NCBI GenBank assembly: GCA_014529385.2
Contig: CM043959.1
Location: forward strand, 14,573,809 to 14,637,808
Direction: 5' to 3'
Length of the DNA stretch: 64,000 nucleotides
Source of the DNA: Adiantum capillus-veneris
Taxonomy: Eukaryota > Streptophyta > Polypodiopsida > Polypodiales > Pteridaceae
Shown: one piece after another, positions 41,169-50,720 of the stretch
Layout of the letters: every line of letters begins with the position of its first letter
Position numbering within the stretch: the first letter of the stretch is position 1
Notes under the pieces: generated by a model
The model's database searches: none
The model's input: the letters and a program-made list of their open reading frames with translations, nothing else
What the model was told of the DNA's origin: nothing
Translations under genes and position numbers: made by a program

Positions 41169-42338
41169 TGGCCTGGATGGCCTCTTGCTAGTTTCTCCTC
41201 TCATGCTCCTCTCATCATCTGATTGTGTAGCTTTCTCCCTCCTAGCTCTTTTCACAGTCATGGCTTCAAGTGGTTCTAAAAAGGTTACCTTCTCCTTACC
41301 CTTGTCCCTCTCCTTTTCTCTGGGTGGATCCACTACTATGGCTTTTCCTTTCTCTTCTAGCCTTATGATGTTTACAGGGCGATCAAGTGGTGGGGCTGGT
41401 GGAAGAGGTGGGATGGATGCTTGTAGTGGTGTCTGGGGTGGACGTAGAATTTGTGTTGGTGGGGGTGGTGCTTGGGGTGGGGGTGTTCTTTCTCTAGGGG
41501 GTGACAATTGGTTCCTCCTACCTCCTCTATTATAGTTTTGTCGTGGTTTGGGACAGTAGTACATACTGTGACCGTCTTCTCCGCAGTTGTAGCAATGATA
41601 CTCCCTCTTTTGTCGTCGTGCTCTTCCAGGGTCTTGATCTCTTTCTTGACTCCTCCCTTGTTGTATTAAGTGGACAGACAAATTCTGCAGTTGGTCAGTA
41701 ATATGGGCCAACATATCTTGTTGGTCATCTCTTACCCCAAGAGCCGGTGGTGGTGGTATGGTGGTTGTCGTAGTTGATGGTCGACGCAATGTTCCTGCTT
41801 CTGTTGACTCGGTTTCTTTGGCTTTCATTCGCAGCGTCTTGTCCTTAAGGCGAGCAATCTCAACAGCTAACTCGTACGTAGCCGGGAATCTACCTTTCAC
41901 CTTCTCCTTGAGAAGCGGCCATAAGCCATGCGTGAACCGATCTTTTTTTAGGAAATCGGGTGCAGCTTCCCCCCTAGCCAGTGACTCAACCCACCATTTC
42001 CACAAATCCACAAATTTGGACTCATAGGTGGCATATTCTAAAAGACCCTCCTGCTTCAAGTCTCTCAACTTGTCCCACAACTTTTCTGAAGTGGTACCTC
42101 CCCCAAAGCGCCTCTTAAAAGCGGTTTTTAAGGGTTCCCAGTCATCCTTGGTTGCTTGTGGAAGTGCATTGTACCATGATCTAGCTTCTAGCTTCATGAG
42201 ATGCTTAAAGATTCTAACCCGGGATTCATCCGTATCTTTGTTGCTCACTACACATGCTACTTCAAAGTCATCTAGGAAGTCTGTTACCAAATCCTCCCCC
42301 TTCTTTCCTTTAAATGTTGGAAATGCTACACTTGCCAT
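41166..42338 (-). CDS. Tat-1 gag
   Basis: The start was chosen at the ATG at 42338-42336 (MASVAFPTFKGKKGEDL) because gag similarity begins there; the frame is open a few codons further. It gives 390 residues. The retrotransposon gag domain spans about 15-170 (FLDDFEVACVV, RSWYNALP, YESKFVDLWKWWV, DFLKKDRFTHGL). A Pro-rich region surrounds a CCHC knuckle (CYNCGEDGHSMYYC) near residue 255, and the C terminus is basic (KEKERDKGKEKV, KRPSRP). Gag forms the particle and binds the genomic RNA. It precedes pol in the same frame and ends with TGA CGG. Confidence 0.95.
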   Translation of the reverse strand: MASVAFPTFKGKKGEDLVTDFLDDFEVACVVSNKDTDESRVRIFKHLMKLEARSWYNALPQATKDDWEPLKTAFKRRFGGGTTSEKLWDKLRDLKQEGLLEYATYESKFVDLWKWWVESLARGEAAPDFLKKDRFTHGLWPLLKEKVKGRFPATYELAVEIARLKDKTLRMKAKETESTEAGTLRRPSTTTTTIPPPPALGVRDDQQDMLAHITDQLQNLSVHLIQQGRSQERDQDPGRARRQKREYHCYNCGEDGHSMYYCPKPRQNYNRGGRRNQLSPPRERTPPPQAPPPPTQILRPPQTPLQASIPPLPPAPPLDRPVNIIRLEEKGKAIVVDPPREKERDKGKEKVTFLEPLEAMTVKRARREKATQSDDERSMRGETSKRPSRP

Positions 42339-42421
42339 GATTACTGAGAGAGAGCTAGAAAGACACACTGCTTAAATTGCAAAAGTTTTTTTCTACTTTA
42401 CAAGGAGGCGTGTATACCCTC

Positions 42422-42640
42422 TTATACTAGGATATAGATTAAAACTTCAAACGGTACATTGCCTTGTACCAAAGGTAAGACAAATGGCTGATCTGATGCC
42501 AGAACCTCAAAAAACCGCTCCCCACCCAGCATGGTGTCAATGACGTGCTGGTAGTGAGCCTTCAAGTCCAGTATTACCTTGATTGAGCGTACACGTGTTG
42601 GTATGTGTGATCTGTCTTGAGGTAGGTTGCACTGATTCAT
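42422..42640 (-). CDS. Tat-1 leader ORF u3 (conserved short ORF upstream of gag)
   Basis: 72 codons from MNQCNLPQDRSH to FEVLIYILV, ending 83 nt before the gag ATG. It aligns over its length with Tat-2 leader ORF B (7036-7257): both start MNQ, and both end with PF(I/V)LPL then F(D/E)(I/V)-x-I-x-I-L. Conservation of start, end and spacing between diverged elements suggests selection. I know no family for it. Tat-lineage Ogre elements have an extra ORF before gag, and this could be a distant or independent counterpart. Confidence 0.65.
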   Translation of the reverse strand: MNQCNLPQDRSHIPTRVRSIKVILDLKAHYQHVIDTMLGGERFFEVLASDQPFVLPLVQGNVPFEVLIYILV

Positions 42641-42657
42641 GTGAAGCTTAAAGGTGC

Positions 42658-42882
42658 TTAGTCACTGTCCAAGCTTGTGGGAGAGGGTGGAGTTCTTTCC
42701 TGAAACAAACTCAGTAGATCCCTAGTTTCTCTAGTGAGAGTGTGAGCCAATGATTCCGTTATCTGTGCTGCAGCATCAGGTGCGACTTGAAAACTGACTG
42801 TGATAATTACCTCGGTGACTTGAGTTACCCGATTCTCAAAGCAGAATAGTGTTGATTCTCTATTGTGCAGAGCTCCTTCCAT
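42658..42882 (-). CDS. Tat-1 leader ORF u2
   Basis: 74 codons starting MEGALHNRESTLFCFENRV and ending SPTSLDSD. It has a strand-rich middle (VTQVTEVIITVSFQV) then a helix (ITESLAHTLTRETRDLLSLF). It lies 17 nt upstream of u3 and overlaps u1 by 23 nt. Its position matches Tat-2 leader ORF A, with only weak similarity of hydrophobic pattern. Function unknown. Confidence 0.4.
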   Translation of the reverse strand: MEGALHNRESTLFCFENRVTQVTEVIITVSFQVAPDAAAQITESLAHTLTRETRDLLSLFQERTPPSPTSLDSD

Positions 42883-43123
42883 TTTGTTGTTGTTGGTTGG
42901 TTGTAGGTTGCGGACATGGTTTCGACCTTCTCCTTCTTCTTCTTGGCACTTGGCCTATGTATATCCACTGGGTTTGGCGTGTTGGTTGACTCTCCCACTG
43001 CAAATCGATCACCGTTACGCCTAGCACTCGAGCTTCGATGGAGATGCGGAGTTCATCTAGTTGTGCTTGGAGCTCTTCTTCTTCTGTCGTCCAATTAGCA
43101 AATCCTGCTAGCCATTCATCCAT
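42860..43123 (-). CDS. Tat-1 leader ORF u1
   Basis: 87 codons starting MDEWLAGFANWTTEEEEL, with an acidic helical N terminus (EEEELQAQLDELRISIEARV) and a basic tail (RRRRRRSK, then Gln-rich). The ATG is about 70 nt after the PBS, so it would be the first start codon in the interior. Function unknown; it could be a regulatory upstream ORF. Confidence 0.4.
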   Translation of the reverse strand: MDEWLAGFANWTTEEEELQAQLDELRISIEARVLGVTVIDLQWESQPTRQTQWIYIGQVPRRRRRRSKPCPQPTTNQQQQNGRSSAQ

Positions 43124-43181
43124 TCACAATAGTTTAGGGGTTTCAGTCTTGTAAACTGAAGGGTTTCATGAAAAGATCCTC

Positions 43182-43195
43182 AGTGGGGGCACCAA
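43182..43195 (-). promoter_or_regulatory. Tat-1 primer-binding site
   Basis: The minus strand reads TTGGTGCCCCCACT one base inside the 5' LTR, identical to Tat-2. It is not the iMet site used by the other elements here. I could not assign the tRNA. Confidence 0.8.
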
Positions 43196-43196
43196 A

Positions 43197-44788
43197 TGAC
43201 GGGAGCAAAGCGAACCCCGAAGCGAACCCCGAACCCCGACGGCCTCTAAAACACCGGGGACCGAATGGCGCGCCTCGAGCCTGTCATGGTAAAGCAAACA
43301 GGGGGCAGCACCTAGCTTCAGCGGCTAGGACGCAAACAACACACCACCATAACAAAGTTTTCATCCAAGAGAGATGGATGCTTGGGAGTAATGATGAAAA
43401 GGAAAGGGAATGAGATCAAGTGAGAGAGAGAGAGAGAGTGAGGGAGGGGGTATAGCGGCTTAGTGCTTAGGCATCACAAAAGGATGGCGAATTCGCACAC
43501 CCTTCACACATACACAAGCTCACTCCAAAACACAAGACTAGGTGGCGATTCCACACACCTCACATGGGCAAAACATTGCAAGAAAACATACTCACAAAAC
43601 CTCAAGCTTTATTTAGAGAATAAGGCGATGAAATGGGGAGCATAGGGTAGGGGAATGAGAAGGGAGAGCGTGGTAGAGCACATGGCGGATAGGTGGGAGT
43701 TGATGGCGAAGACTCGCACGAGGGTTATGGCCATCATCCTTCATTTAGTTTCCCTTCATCTTCCATAGCCCAAGGGTGTAGAGGTCATGCTCAAGGCGAG
43801 CATGGTGATTGCGGTGGTGGTGATGGTGTGGGTGTGTGTGTGTACACTAGGCACACACAGTGCATAGTGTACACTAGGCACACACAGTGCATAGTGTACT
43901 CTTTGGTGATGGTGTGTGTGTTTTTGTGTGATGGTGACCCCTCTTTATATAGGGGAGGAGGGGGGGGAGAAATTCTAGAATTTAGAAATGAAGAAATCAT
44001 TATCTACATAGGCCATGTGACTGTGGGCCCCACTTGTCTGGCTGTGTGTATATGTGCCAGAACAGCAGTCTCATGAGAGAGAGACTAAGAGAGAGAGATG
44101 GGTTGATGAAAAAAAGTGAGAGGTGACATGGAGAATAAAGTAATTACAAGAGGGGAGAGAGAGGAGTGTGTTCAGAGGTGCATCTGTGTGCAGATGTGTG
44201 TGAACACAAGAAAAATCAGGTAACCACCGGGTGGGGATGGATCTGTGGGCACCTTTTTTAGTGAAACTGAGTGTGTGTGAGTGTGGGGGAGGTTATTTAG
44301 CTACAAGACAAGAGACATGGCGCCCTTTAGAGAGAGGGGGGGGTATTTGGGTCATGGGATATGATAGGAGAGAGAAAGGGGGGGTGGGGTATACTATTTT
44401 GGAAGATAGGGTAAGTTGCATGTGAGTTAGGGTGCATTATTGGTGAGTTATAATGCATTATTGGTGAGAGGTGGGGTAGCTTGAGGGGAGAGAGAAATGA
44501 GAAAGGACAAGGGGAAGAGAGAGGGGGTTGACCTTTTGAGTGGAGGAGAGGAAAAGGGACACCCGGCGGGGCAACAGTGAAGAAAAAGGAGGCAAGGTAG
44601 GGATGGGCTACCCCCGTAGGCATGAGGTGGCCTATTTTACCTTTCTTATATATTTACATAATCATACTTTATTTTTTTTTCTTACTTTTTCCAATGCCTT
44701 TATCACTTCCTCCATAAGAGGGGGTTTTCATGGGGTGGGGACGAGAGAAGAGGGGTATGGGAGCTTGGCTTGTGAAAAGCCCCCATCA
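43197..44788 (-). repeat. Tat-1 5' LTR
   Basis: Right copy on the plus strand, upstream of gag on the minus strand. About 99% similar by eye to the left copy. It contains a 12-bp tandem duplication (AACCCCGAAGCG) near 43211-43222 and the TATA box at 43944-43954. Confidence 0.95.
43944..43954 (-). promoter_or_regulatory. Tat-1 LTR TATA box
   Basis: The minus strand reads CCTATATAAAG, about 750 bases upstream of the LTR/PBS boundary, in the direction of gag. Confidence 0.65.
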
Positions 44789-45165
44789 CTTCTTGTGCTC
44801 TTCTAATAGCTTGGAGCAGACTATGATATCATCAAAGAATCCTCCCATATAAGTCTTATATTGTTGAGACATTTTTTTCCATCATTCTATTGAATGTGGC
44901 TAGAGCATTTATTAACCCAAATGGCATAACCAAACATTCATACATACTAGACATAGTACAAAAGGCTATCTTGTGAATATCTTTTGGTATGATACATATT
45001 TGGTATCAAAAAATGGTTCTTCATTGTTATCCTATTTAGTGCACGATAATCCATACACACATGGTATGAACCACCCTTGTATTGTACTTATTACCCAAAA
45101 ATGCAAAATGGTGAAGAGCTAGGTGCTTCCATACCTTTTTAACAAGTTCATTAACTTGGAACATG
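44789..45165 (-). mobile_element. Gypsy-A chromovirus, right half (RT fingers and palm), split by Tat-1
   Basis: On the minus strand, 45165-45000 reads as RT (MCVDYRALNRITMKNHF) and 44900-44789 as the palm with GGFFDDIIVCSKLLEEHK. That segment continues in frame at 35436 with KHLKAVFQALRDNKLYI once one CTTC copy is removed. Stops and frameshifts are present. Confidence 0.75.
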
Positions 45166-45423
45166 ATTTCTTCTTATTATTAGCCTCCACCTTGGCAAAC
45201 TTTTGATAGGGAATATTGACTAATGTAAACAGTGTCCTGTCCATAATGGCTCCCCTTGTTTTTTAACCTCTGATTTTAACACTTCCACATCCTGAGTAGG
45301 CAACTACCAGCCATCAACCTCTAGATCATCATCATTCATATCTCTCAACTTTGCTTCAAGCTCTTTGCAAGATTTCACACTGGTCAATAAAACATTGTTT
45401 TTTTTATTGCAACTTGGAGTGAT

Positions 45424-46667
45424 CTAAACTGAGTAGATCCATCTTCTCCTCCAAAGCATGATACCATTGGTCTCTCCACAAATGAAACCTTTCTGCATTG
45501 CTTTCTTTTCTCTGCAATTGTTGCCTATAAAACTAGTTGATTCCTTAGCTTTTGCAACTTGCTCCTCCAAATCAAAGATTTTAGTTTCCATATCAGCAAT
45601 GAGTTGAGCATCTTCCACAGAGCGTGTTTTGGCTTTAAACATATTCGTCACCTGAACCTGGAGTTGAAGCTTCTCCCTCTACAAAACACTGTTATCCAAC
45701 TATTCTTGACCAATGAAATTTTTCACCATATCCAAGGCCTTGTAAACATCTCCTAATGGCATATGGGCTTTCAAACTTTCTAACCAGTTTCTCTGGCTTC
45801 AAAGTAGAAAGATTTGGTTCCTTAAAGATTGCCATACCTACAGAATCTGCATTCTTTCTCTTCAATCTAAGTGGAGGCTCACTTGAAAACACAATTGCAA
45901 GTTTCTCCTGGTTAAGCTCTCTTGAAGTTGTCAAAAATCTATTAATGTCCTTATCAAAATTCAAACCCAAGCTTTGCCACATATCATCTGATTCCTTTGT
46001 GTCTTGACCAATCATCTCACTTGTTACTTTCTCTCCACGCAATTGCTGACTGTTTGCTTTTCTGAACTCTTCCTGAAAACTATCCATTTGCTTTTCAGAA
46101 CTCTTCCTGAAAAGCAAACGGATCTCCCTCTGATCGCCCTCTGACTTGAGGATCCTGATGGGGTATTTGGTTTACCCTGATTCTGAGCATCACCCTTGTA
46201 ATTTGGAGTTGTATTCATCGAGGTAGTCATTCCCATCACATGATAAAGGCACCAATCTTGGTTGAGCGATCCCTATGTTTCTTCTTCTGATGAATCTCAA
46301 TATTCAACTTGTGAAATAACAAATTGGCACATCCTATCTTTCTACCTATTTTTGCTCCATGAGGGATTGCAAGTCTTTCCTTGGAAATATATTCTAGCTT
46401 CACCAAAATGCAAACACTTTCTAAATACCATTTGATTTGCTGCATCTTGAATATATTTTGCATTTTTGAAACTAGATAATACATTCTATTATCCTGTTCT
46501 TGTCCAAATTCTACCACCATCAATTTATTGAGGGCCTTGCCTACATAGTTATCTTTCTCCATGTGCAAGGTAAAAATAGTTCCCAATAGAGCAGGAGATA
46601 ACCAATAGTTACCAAAAATATTAACCTTTGTATCTTGAATGTGAGTGAGAATGGAACCAACCATCAA
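45424..46667 (-). pseudogene. Gypsy-B post-integrase ORF region, unrecognised, frameshifted
   Basis: Three consecutive minus-strand segments, 46667-46236, 46117-45692 and 45651-45424, give about 400 nearly open codons with few breaks. The first has aromatic, hydrophobic stretches (GNYWLSPALLGTIFTLH, RMYYLVSKMQNIF). The middle is charged (ESDDMWQSLGLNFDKDINRFL). The last is a coiled-coil-like stretch (DAQLIADMETKIFDLEEQVAKAKES). It sits where Athila-type elements have an extra ORF, but I see no signal peptide or membrane anchor. A ~34-bp tandem duplication at 46045-46115 (TTGCTTTTC and CTCTTCCTGAAAA) disrupts it. Confidence 0.5.
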
Positions 46668-46763
46668 ATTATGTATCTAGTGTTTCCATGGGAGTTGTGC
46701 ATACTCTAGGAGGCTGATCTTGGACAACCACTCCCAGTGTAGAAGAATGTTAATATCTATTTA

Positions 46764-46979
46764 TTATCGCATCTCCAGGAAGGTGTAGTCGATTGGTCCT
46801 TCTTCTACTTCCAATGGAGTCTCCACCAAGGGTGTGGAAATATCTTCCTTAATAACCACATCAAGGCTTGAAGAAGGACCCACCGCTGGGGACTTTTTCT
46901 TACAAGCTGAACGTACTGACACCATAACATCTATGTCATTAGTCTTGGCGGGCACTTTGGGAGAATTAGCGACCTCCAC
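46764..46979 (-). pseudogene. Gypsy-B linker ORF after integrase
   Basis: 71 codons rich in Ser, Pro, Val and Glu (EVANSPKVPAKTND, KKKSPAVGPSSS, VETPLEVEEGPIDYTFLEMR). It lies between the integrase end and the post-integrase region. Probably a low-complexity part of the same downstream protein. Confidence 0.4.
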
Positions 46980-46988
46980 AAAAAGGTT

Positions 46989-48300
46989 TCACTTAGACAT
47001 GGAGACTAAACACAGAGTAGAAGGGAAGACGAAGGACATAAACACATGGGGAAGATAGGATACTGATCTTGCCATCAAGCCCACTAATAGTTCAAAATTT
47101 TTGTAAAAGTGATGTGAGTTTTCCCTACTTATGAAACAAACCATGACCTCAACATTCTTACAACCCAATGATGATGAATTATTCTCCTTTAAGTACGGGT
47201 TCTTACCAAAATATGGTTTCAACATAAAGCCATTCACTGCTTTAGGGAAGATTTTACCTTCATGATCAGCCAACAAATAGGTAGAATCTCCAATTTCCTT
47301 TGCAATCTAAAAAGGACCAAGATATCTAAGTTTAATTTACATGGCCTCTTGTCAAGTCGACTACTATACATCAAGACCCAATCTCCTTTTGAGAAAGTTT
47401 TGTACTTCAAATTTCTATCCACCTTAGCCTGTCTTCTTCTTTGGATAGCTCTAGTCACCTGGGCAGCTTGAATTCTGTCCTCTTCCAATTTTAAGAGTCT
47501 CTCCTGCCTAAAAACTAAAGAATCATCTCTTGATAGTTTGTACTGAACTGCAATTCTCAAATTAGGAACAATGAATTCCATTGGAAAAATGGCTTCTAAT
47601 CCATACACCATCTTGAATGGTGTCATTCTTGTACTGACTTTGAAAGCTGTCCTGAATACCCACAAAGCTAAATCTAACTTAGCATCCCAATCATCTCTAT
47701 TTTCAAACACCATCCTTCTCAAAATTATGATCAAAGTTTTATTGGTAGACTTTGCTTGACTATTTGCTTGGGGGGTAATACATTGTTGACTTCTTATGAA
47801 GAATCGGGTGATATTCAGACAACCTCTAATCACATTATTGATAAATTCCCTCCCTAATCAAAGTCTGATTTTGCTGGGCATCCAAATCTGGTCATAATGT
47901 TCTTGTACAAAAACTTTGCCACACTTTTTGCCTTATTATCCTTGGTTGCTTGTGCTCCACCCATTTGGTGCAGAAATCCGTTGCTACCAAAATGTAGTTG
48001 TTCCCAATATACTTGGCAATTGGTTTTATTGGTCCCACAAAATCAAGACCCCACTTTTGAAATGGTTCAAGTGGAAGAATATGTTACATTGGCATTCTAT
48101 CAACATCTAAGAGTCTACCATCCCTTTGACATGTCAAACAGGTCTTCACATATGCATGAGCATCTCTAAAAATTGTTGGCCACCATAAACCTACCTAAAA
48201 AACCTTCTTTACTGTAATATCACCTGAAAAGTGACCACCTACATCACATGCATGTGCTTCAGCCAAAATTAGTTTTTGTTCAAAGTTTGAGACACACCTC
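46989..48300 (-). pseudogene. Gypsy-B integrase
   Basis: The minus strand shows the first catalytic region at about 48055-48000 ([11 protein letters not shown]), a broken middle, then 47833-47234 with WDAKLDLALWVFRTAFKVSTRMTPFKMVYGLEA and FSKGDWVLMYSSRLDKRP, and 47276-46989 with LLADHEGKIFPKAVNGFMLKPYF. Several stops and frameshifts. Confidence 0.7.
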
Positions 48301-48391
48301 CTGAGAATCTGGTCAATTCCCCTCTTTTAAAGTGCACCCATGATGACTACAAAGGTCTTGCTTCTCCAAGCTAAATTTTTCCTTTTAACTA

Positions 48392-49160
48392 CTAACATTT
48401 CTTTAGGAAGTATTCCCTGAAGTAAAAACTGCAACATCTCTTTATACCAAAATCTTCAAGATCAACCAAATCCATAGAAAATAATTTTGAATCAAGCATT
48501 TCATCAAAGGTTTTAGCTGGAGGTTCTCCAATAACTAATATGCTCAAGTAATTAGCTATAACATATTCTTGACCATGTCTGTGAAGAACTGAATAATCAA
48601 ACTCCTGTATCAACAACAGCCATCGGGCAAATCTGAGAGATGGGGTTTGTTACTCAAATAAAGTAAAGCCTGATGATCAACATGAATTATCACTTTATTT
48701 GCCAACAAATAATGTTTGAAGTCCAAAGATCATCCCTAAACACTCCCTTTCAGTCATTGTATATTTTTTCTCTACAGGTGAAAGAACTCTACTAGCATAT
48801 TAGATTGGTTTGAACCATCCCTTTTCTGCTTCTTGCATAAGAACTGCTTCTATTGCAACATGAGATGCATCAACAAATAAGTGAAATGGTAGTTTCCAAT
48901 TTAGGGGAATCGAAATTGGTGCAATCACCAACATCATCTTTAGCATATTAAAAGCAGTGTTCTTTTCTTCCTTCCAGACAATATCCACACCTTTTCTTTT
49001 CAGTTGAGTGAGAGGAACACAAACATGGGCTAGAATTCTCAAAAATCTGCCATGCCACTTCAATTGACCAATAAATCTCATCAATTGTGTAACTATTTTT
49101 GGAGGTAAAGCTTTCAAAATAATCTCCACCTTTCTTAAATCAATGGCAATTCCTTTCCAA
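48392..49160 (-). pseudogene. Gypsy-B RT thumb and RNase H
   Basis: 49129-48800 has VTQLMRFIGQLKWHGRFLRILAHVCVPLTQL and FHLFVDASHVAIEAVLMQE (RNase H first Asp). 48616-48392 has LIQEFDYSVLHRHGQEYVIANYLS and DEMLDSKLFSMD, the end of RNase H of Athila/Tat type. Confidence 0.7.
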
Positions 49161-49165
49161 ATTGT

Positions 49166-49987
49166 TTACATTAGCTTAAGGTGGGCTTCACTACGGCCAA
49201 GCAAGAGAGGGGTGGCTCAAGCGACAAGTGCAAGCCTGCTTCGGACTGCCAATGGATAGTGCTAGCAGGTGTTCGCTTGCTAAGGTGGCTTACTTGCATG
49301 GATTGTAGGCCGTCTAGTAGAGACAGGGTGATGCTCGTCGATGCTACATGGCGACGTTGGAGGCGCTCATCGGTGGTTGCTTTTCAAGCAGTGGCGCAGG
49401 AGGTTTAGTAGGCAACTGTGCAGAAGTGGGCACACGCGGACTAGACGGGAAATCGTAGGCGGCAAAATAGTGGGCGGTCGCTCGAAGGCGTAGAGAGGGC
49501 ACTCGTCGGGTGGAGCCGTCGGCGGTAGCCCGCCGTTTCGATGCTGCTATGGCAGCACTTGGCAGCCATCTGTAGAATTTATTTATTTTTTATATTGCTC
49601 CCAACCCTATAGGCTTCTCTCAGGCCTTGTATTTGCACTTCCCCTCGAAGCCCATCTCCCCTCTATTGTAGCAAAGCCCAAAGAGGTTTTGTAGTAGCGA
49701 AGCGTAAAGCTTCTATTCAAAAGCTTTTACAATATCTCCCAATATACTTCTCCCTCTGTTGAGAGCTCTTCTTGAAGCAAGCTTTACAAGCTTTCCTTTG
49801 CTCTTCTTCAAACTTTTCTCCTCATTCCTGCTCTTGCTTCCCGCAACAAACCTTTCGATCTCGGAGCTTGTTGAAGCCAAGCTTAGCTCTCCTCTTGTAA
49901 GTTGATATCAAGCTCTCATGGAAGCTTCTTCTTCTGTGTATTTTCAGCAGAGAATAAGTAGTTCTAATAATAATAAAGTGTTGATTG

Positions 49988-50050
<63 letters not shown>

Positions 50051-50238
50051 AAGTGATAAGCAAAATACATAAGAAAATGCAACAACACCCAAAAGCAAGC
50101 TCTCCATAGCTCTGTGCTTTGTGTTCCTTCTCTGTCCCGTGCATTGGATTCCACTTAGGATTCCCCTTATCCCAGAATACTTAGTATAAGGCCAATTTTA
50201 AAAATTCTTGGGCCCCATTTCCACAAAATAGACCCAAG
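49166..50238. other. Non-coding stretch, probably retroelement leader, with microsatellite
   Basis: GC-rich DNA at 49190-49560, then CT-rich sequence; short frames only. The right end adjoins a minus-strand PBS, so part of it may be the leader of a minus-strand element. Confidence 0.4.
49991..50048. repeat. (GA)n microsatellite
   Basis: 29 uninterrupted GA units. Confidence 0.95.
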
Positions 50239-50250
50239 CTCTGCTACCAA
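50239..50250 (-). promoter_or_regulatory. iMet-like primer-binding site (minus)
   Basis: The minus strand reads TTGGTAGCAGAGC (one mismatch to TTGGTATCAGAGC) directly after an LTR-like ACA end. Confidence 0.55.
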
Positions 50251-50720
50251 TGTTAGCTCAATGTAATACAATTGTCACTTTGAGCAAACTATGGTAGACG
50301 GCCTGGCTCTCCACCCATCATAGAGGGGAATGGGGATTGCCTCCCCATTCCCGGGTTTTATAGTGTGTGGCCTGCTTGTCCACACTGGCCGGGTGAGTAG
50401 CCCGAGGTCTGGCACTCCGACCCCAGTCCCAGCCCCGGCCCCGGCTACTCGGTCTGTGGTCATATTACAACATACGTGACATCACTCATAGAGATGGCTC
50501 CCTTATATAGATGTAAGGAAGCCTCTAAATGCCCATGTGTGGCCGCCCTTGTGTAGATTTTTTGCTTAGAACTAAGGGTGGTCACCAACCAAAGACCAAA
50601 GACCACCAGACGGCCGTTTTTGAATGTCTTTTTGACCGTCCTTTGGCCAAGGTATTCCGAAAAAAGGAATATTTTGACAAATAACTGATTTTTTTATGTA
50701 CTGTCCACGATCACAAATAA
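50251..50720 (-). repeat. LTR adjoining the minus-strand PBS (outer end approximate)
   Basis: It starts TGTTAGCTCAATG on the plus strand and contains a minus-strand TATA box (CTATATAAGG, 50500-50512). No second copy is present to define the outer end. Confidence 0.45.

Larger units (their letters stand above)
35437..44788 (-). mobile_element. Tat-1: near-intact Tat-like Ty3/Gypsy LTR retrotransposon (9.35 kb)
   Basis: Two LTRs (1617 and 1592 bp) in direct orientation bound a 6143-bp interior. They begin TGATGGGGGC and end CTCCCGTCA on the minus strand, giving TG...CA ends. The element is flanked by CTTC on both sides (a 4-bp target duplication; CTTCT if the shared T counts). PBS, leader ORFs, gag, PR-RT-RH-aRH-IN and PPT are all present in minus orientation. 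The second RNase H domain marks the Tat lineage. Only one frameshift is visible, at the start of integrase. It is inserted in the RT of Gypsy-A. Confidence 0.95.
45170..49165 (-). mobile_element. Gypsy-B (minus): RT end, RNase H, integrase and a downstream ORF region
   Basis: From right to left: RT thumb and RNase H (49165-48800), RNase H end (48616-48392), integrase (48300-46989), then ORFs with no known domain (46979-45424). Integrase ends with a Tat/Athila-type VNGFMLKPYF-like motif. The gag, protease and RT palm are missing; the right end is cut at about 49165. Confidence 0.7.

Noticed and set aside
45424-46667. Envelope-like protein of Gypsy-B
   Set aside because: Position fits, but no signal peptide, transmembrane span or glycoprotein-like feature is visible; kept as unrecognised.
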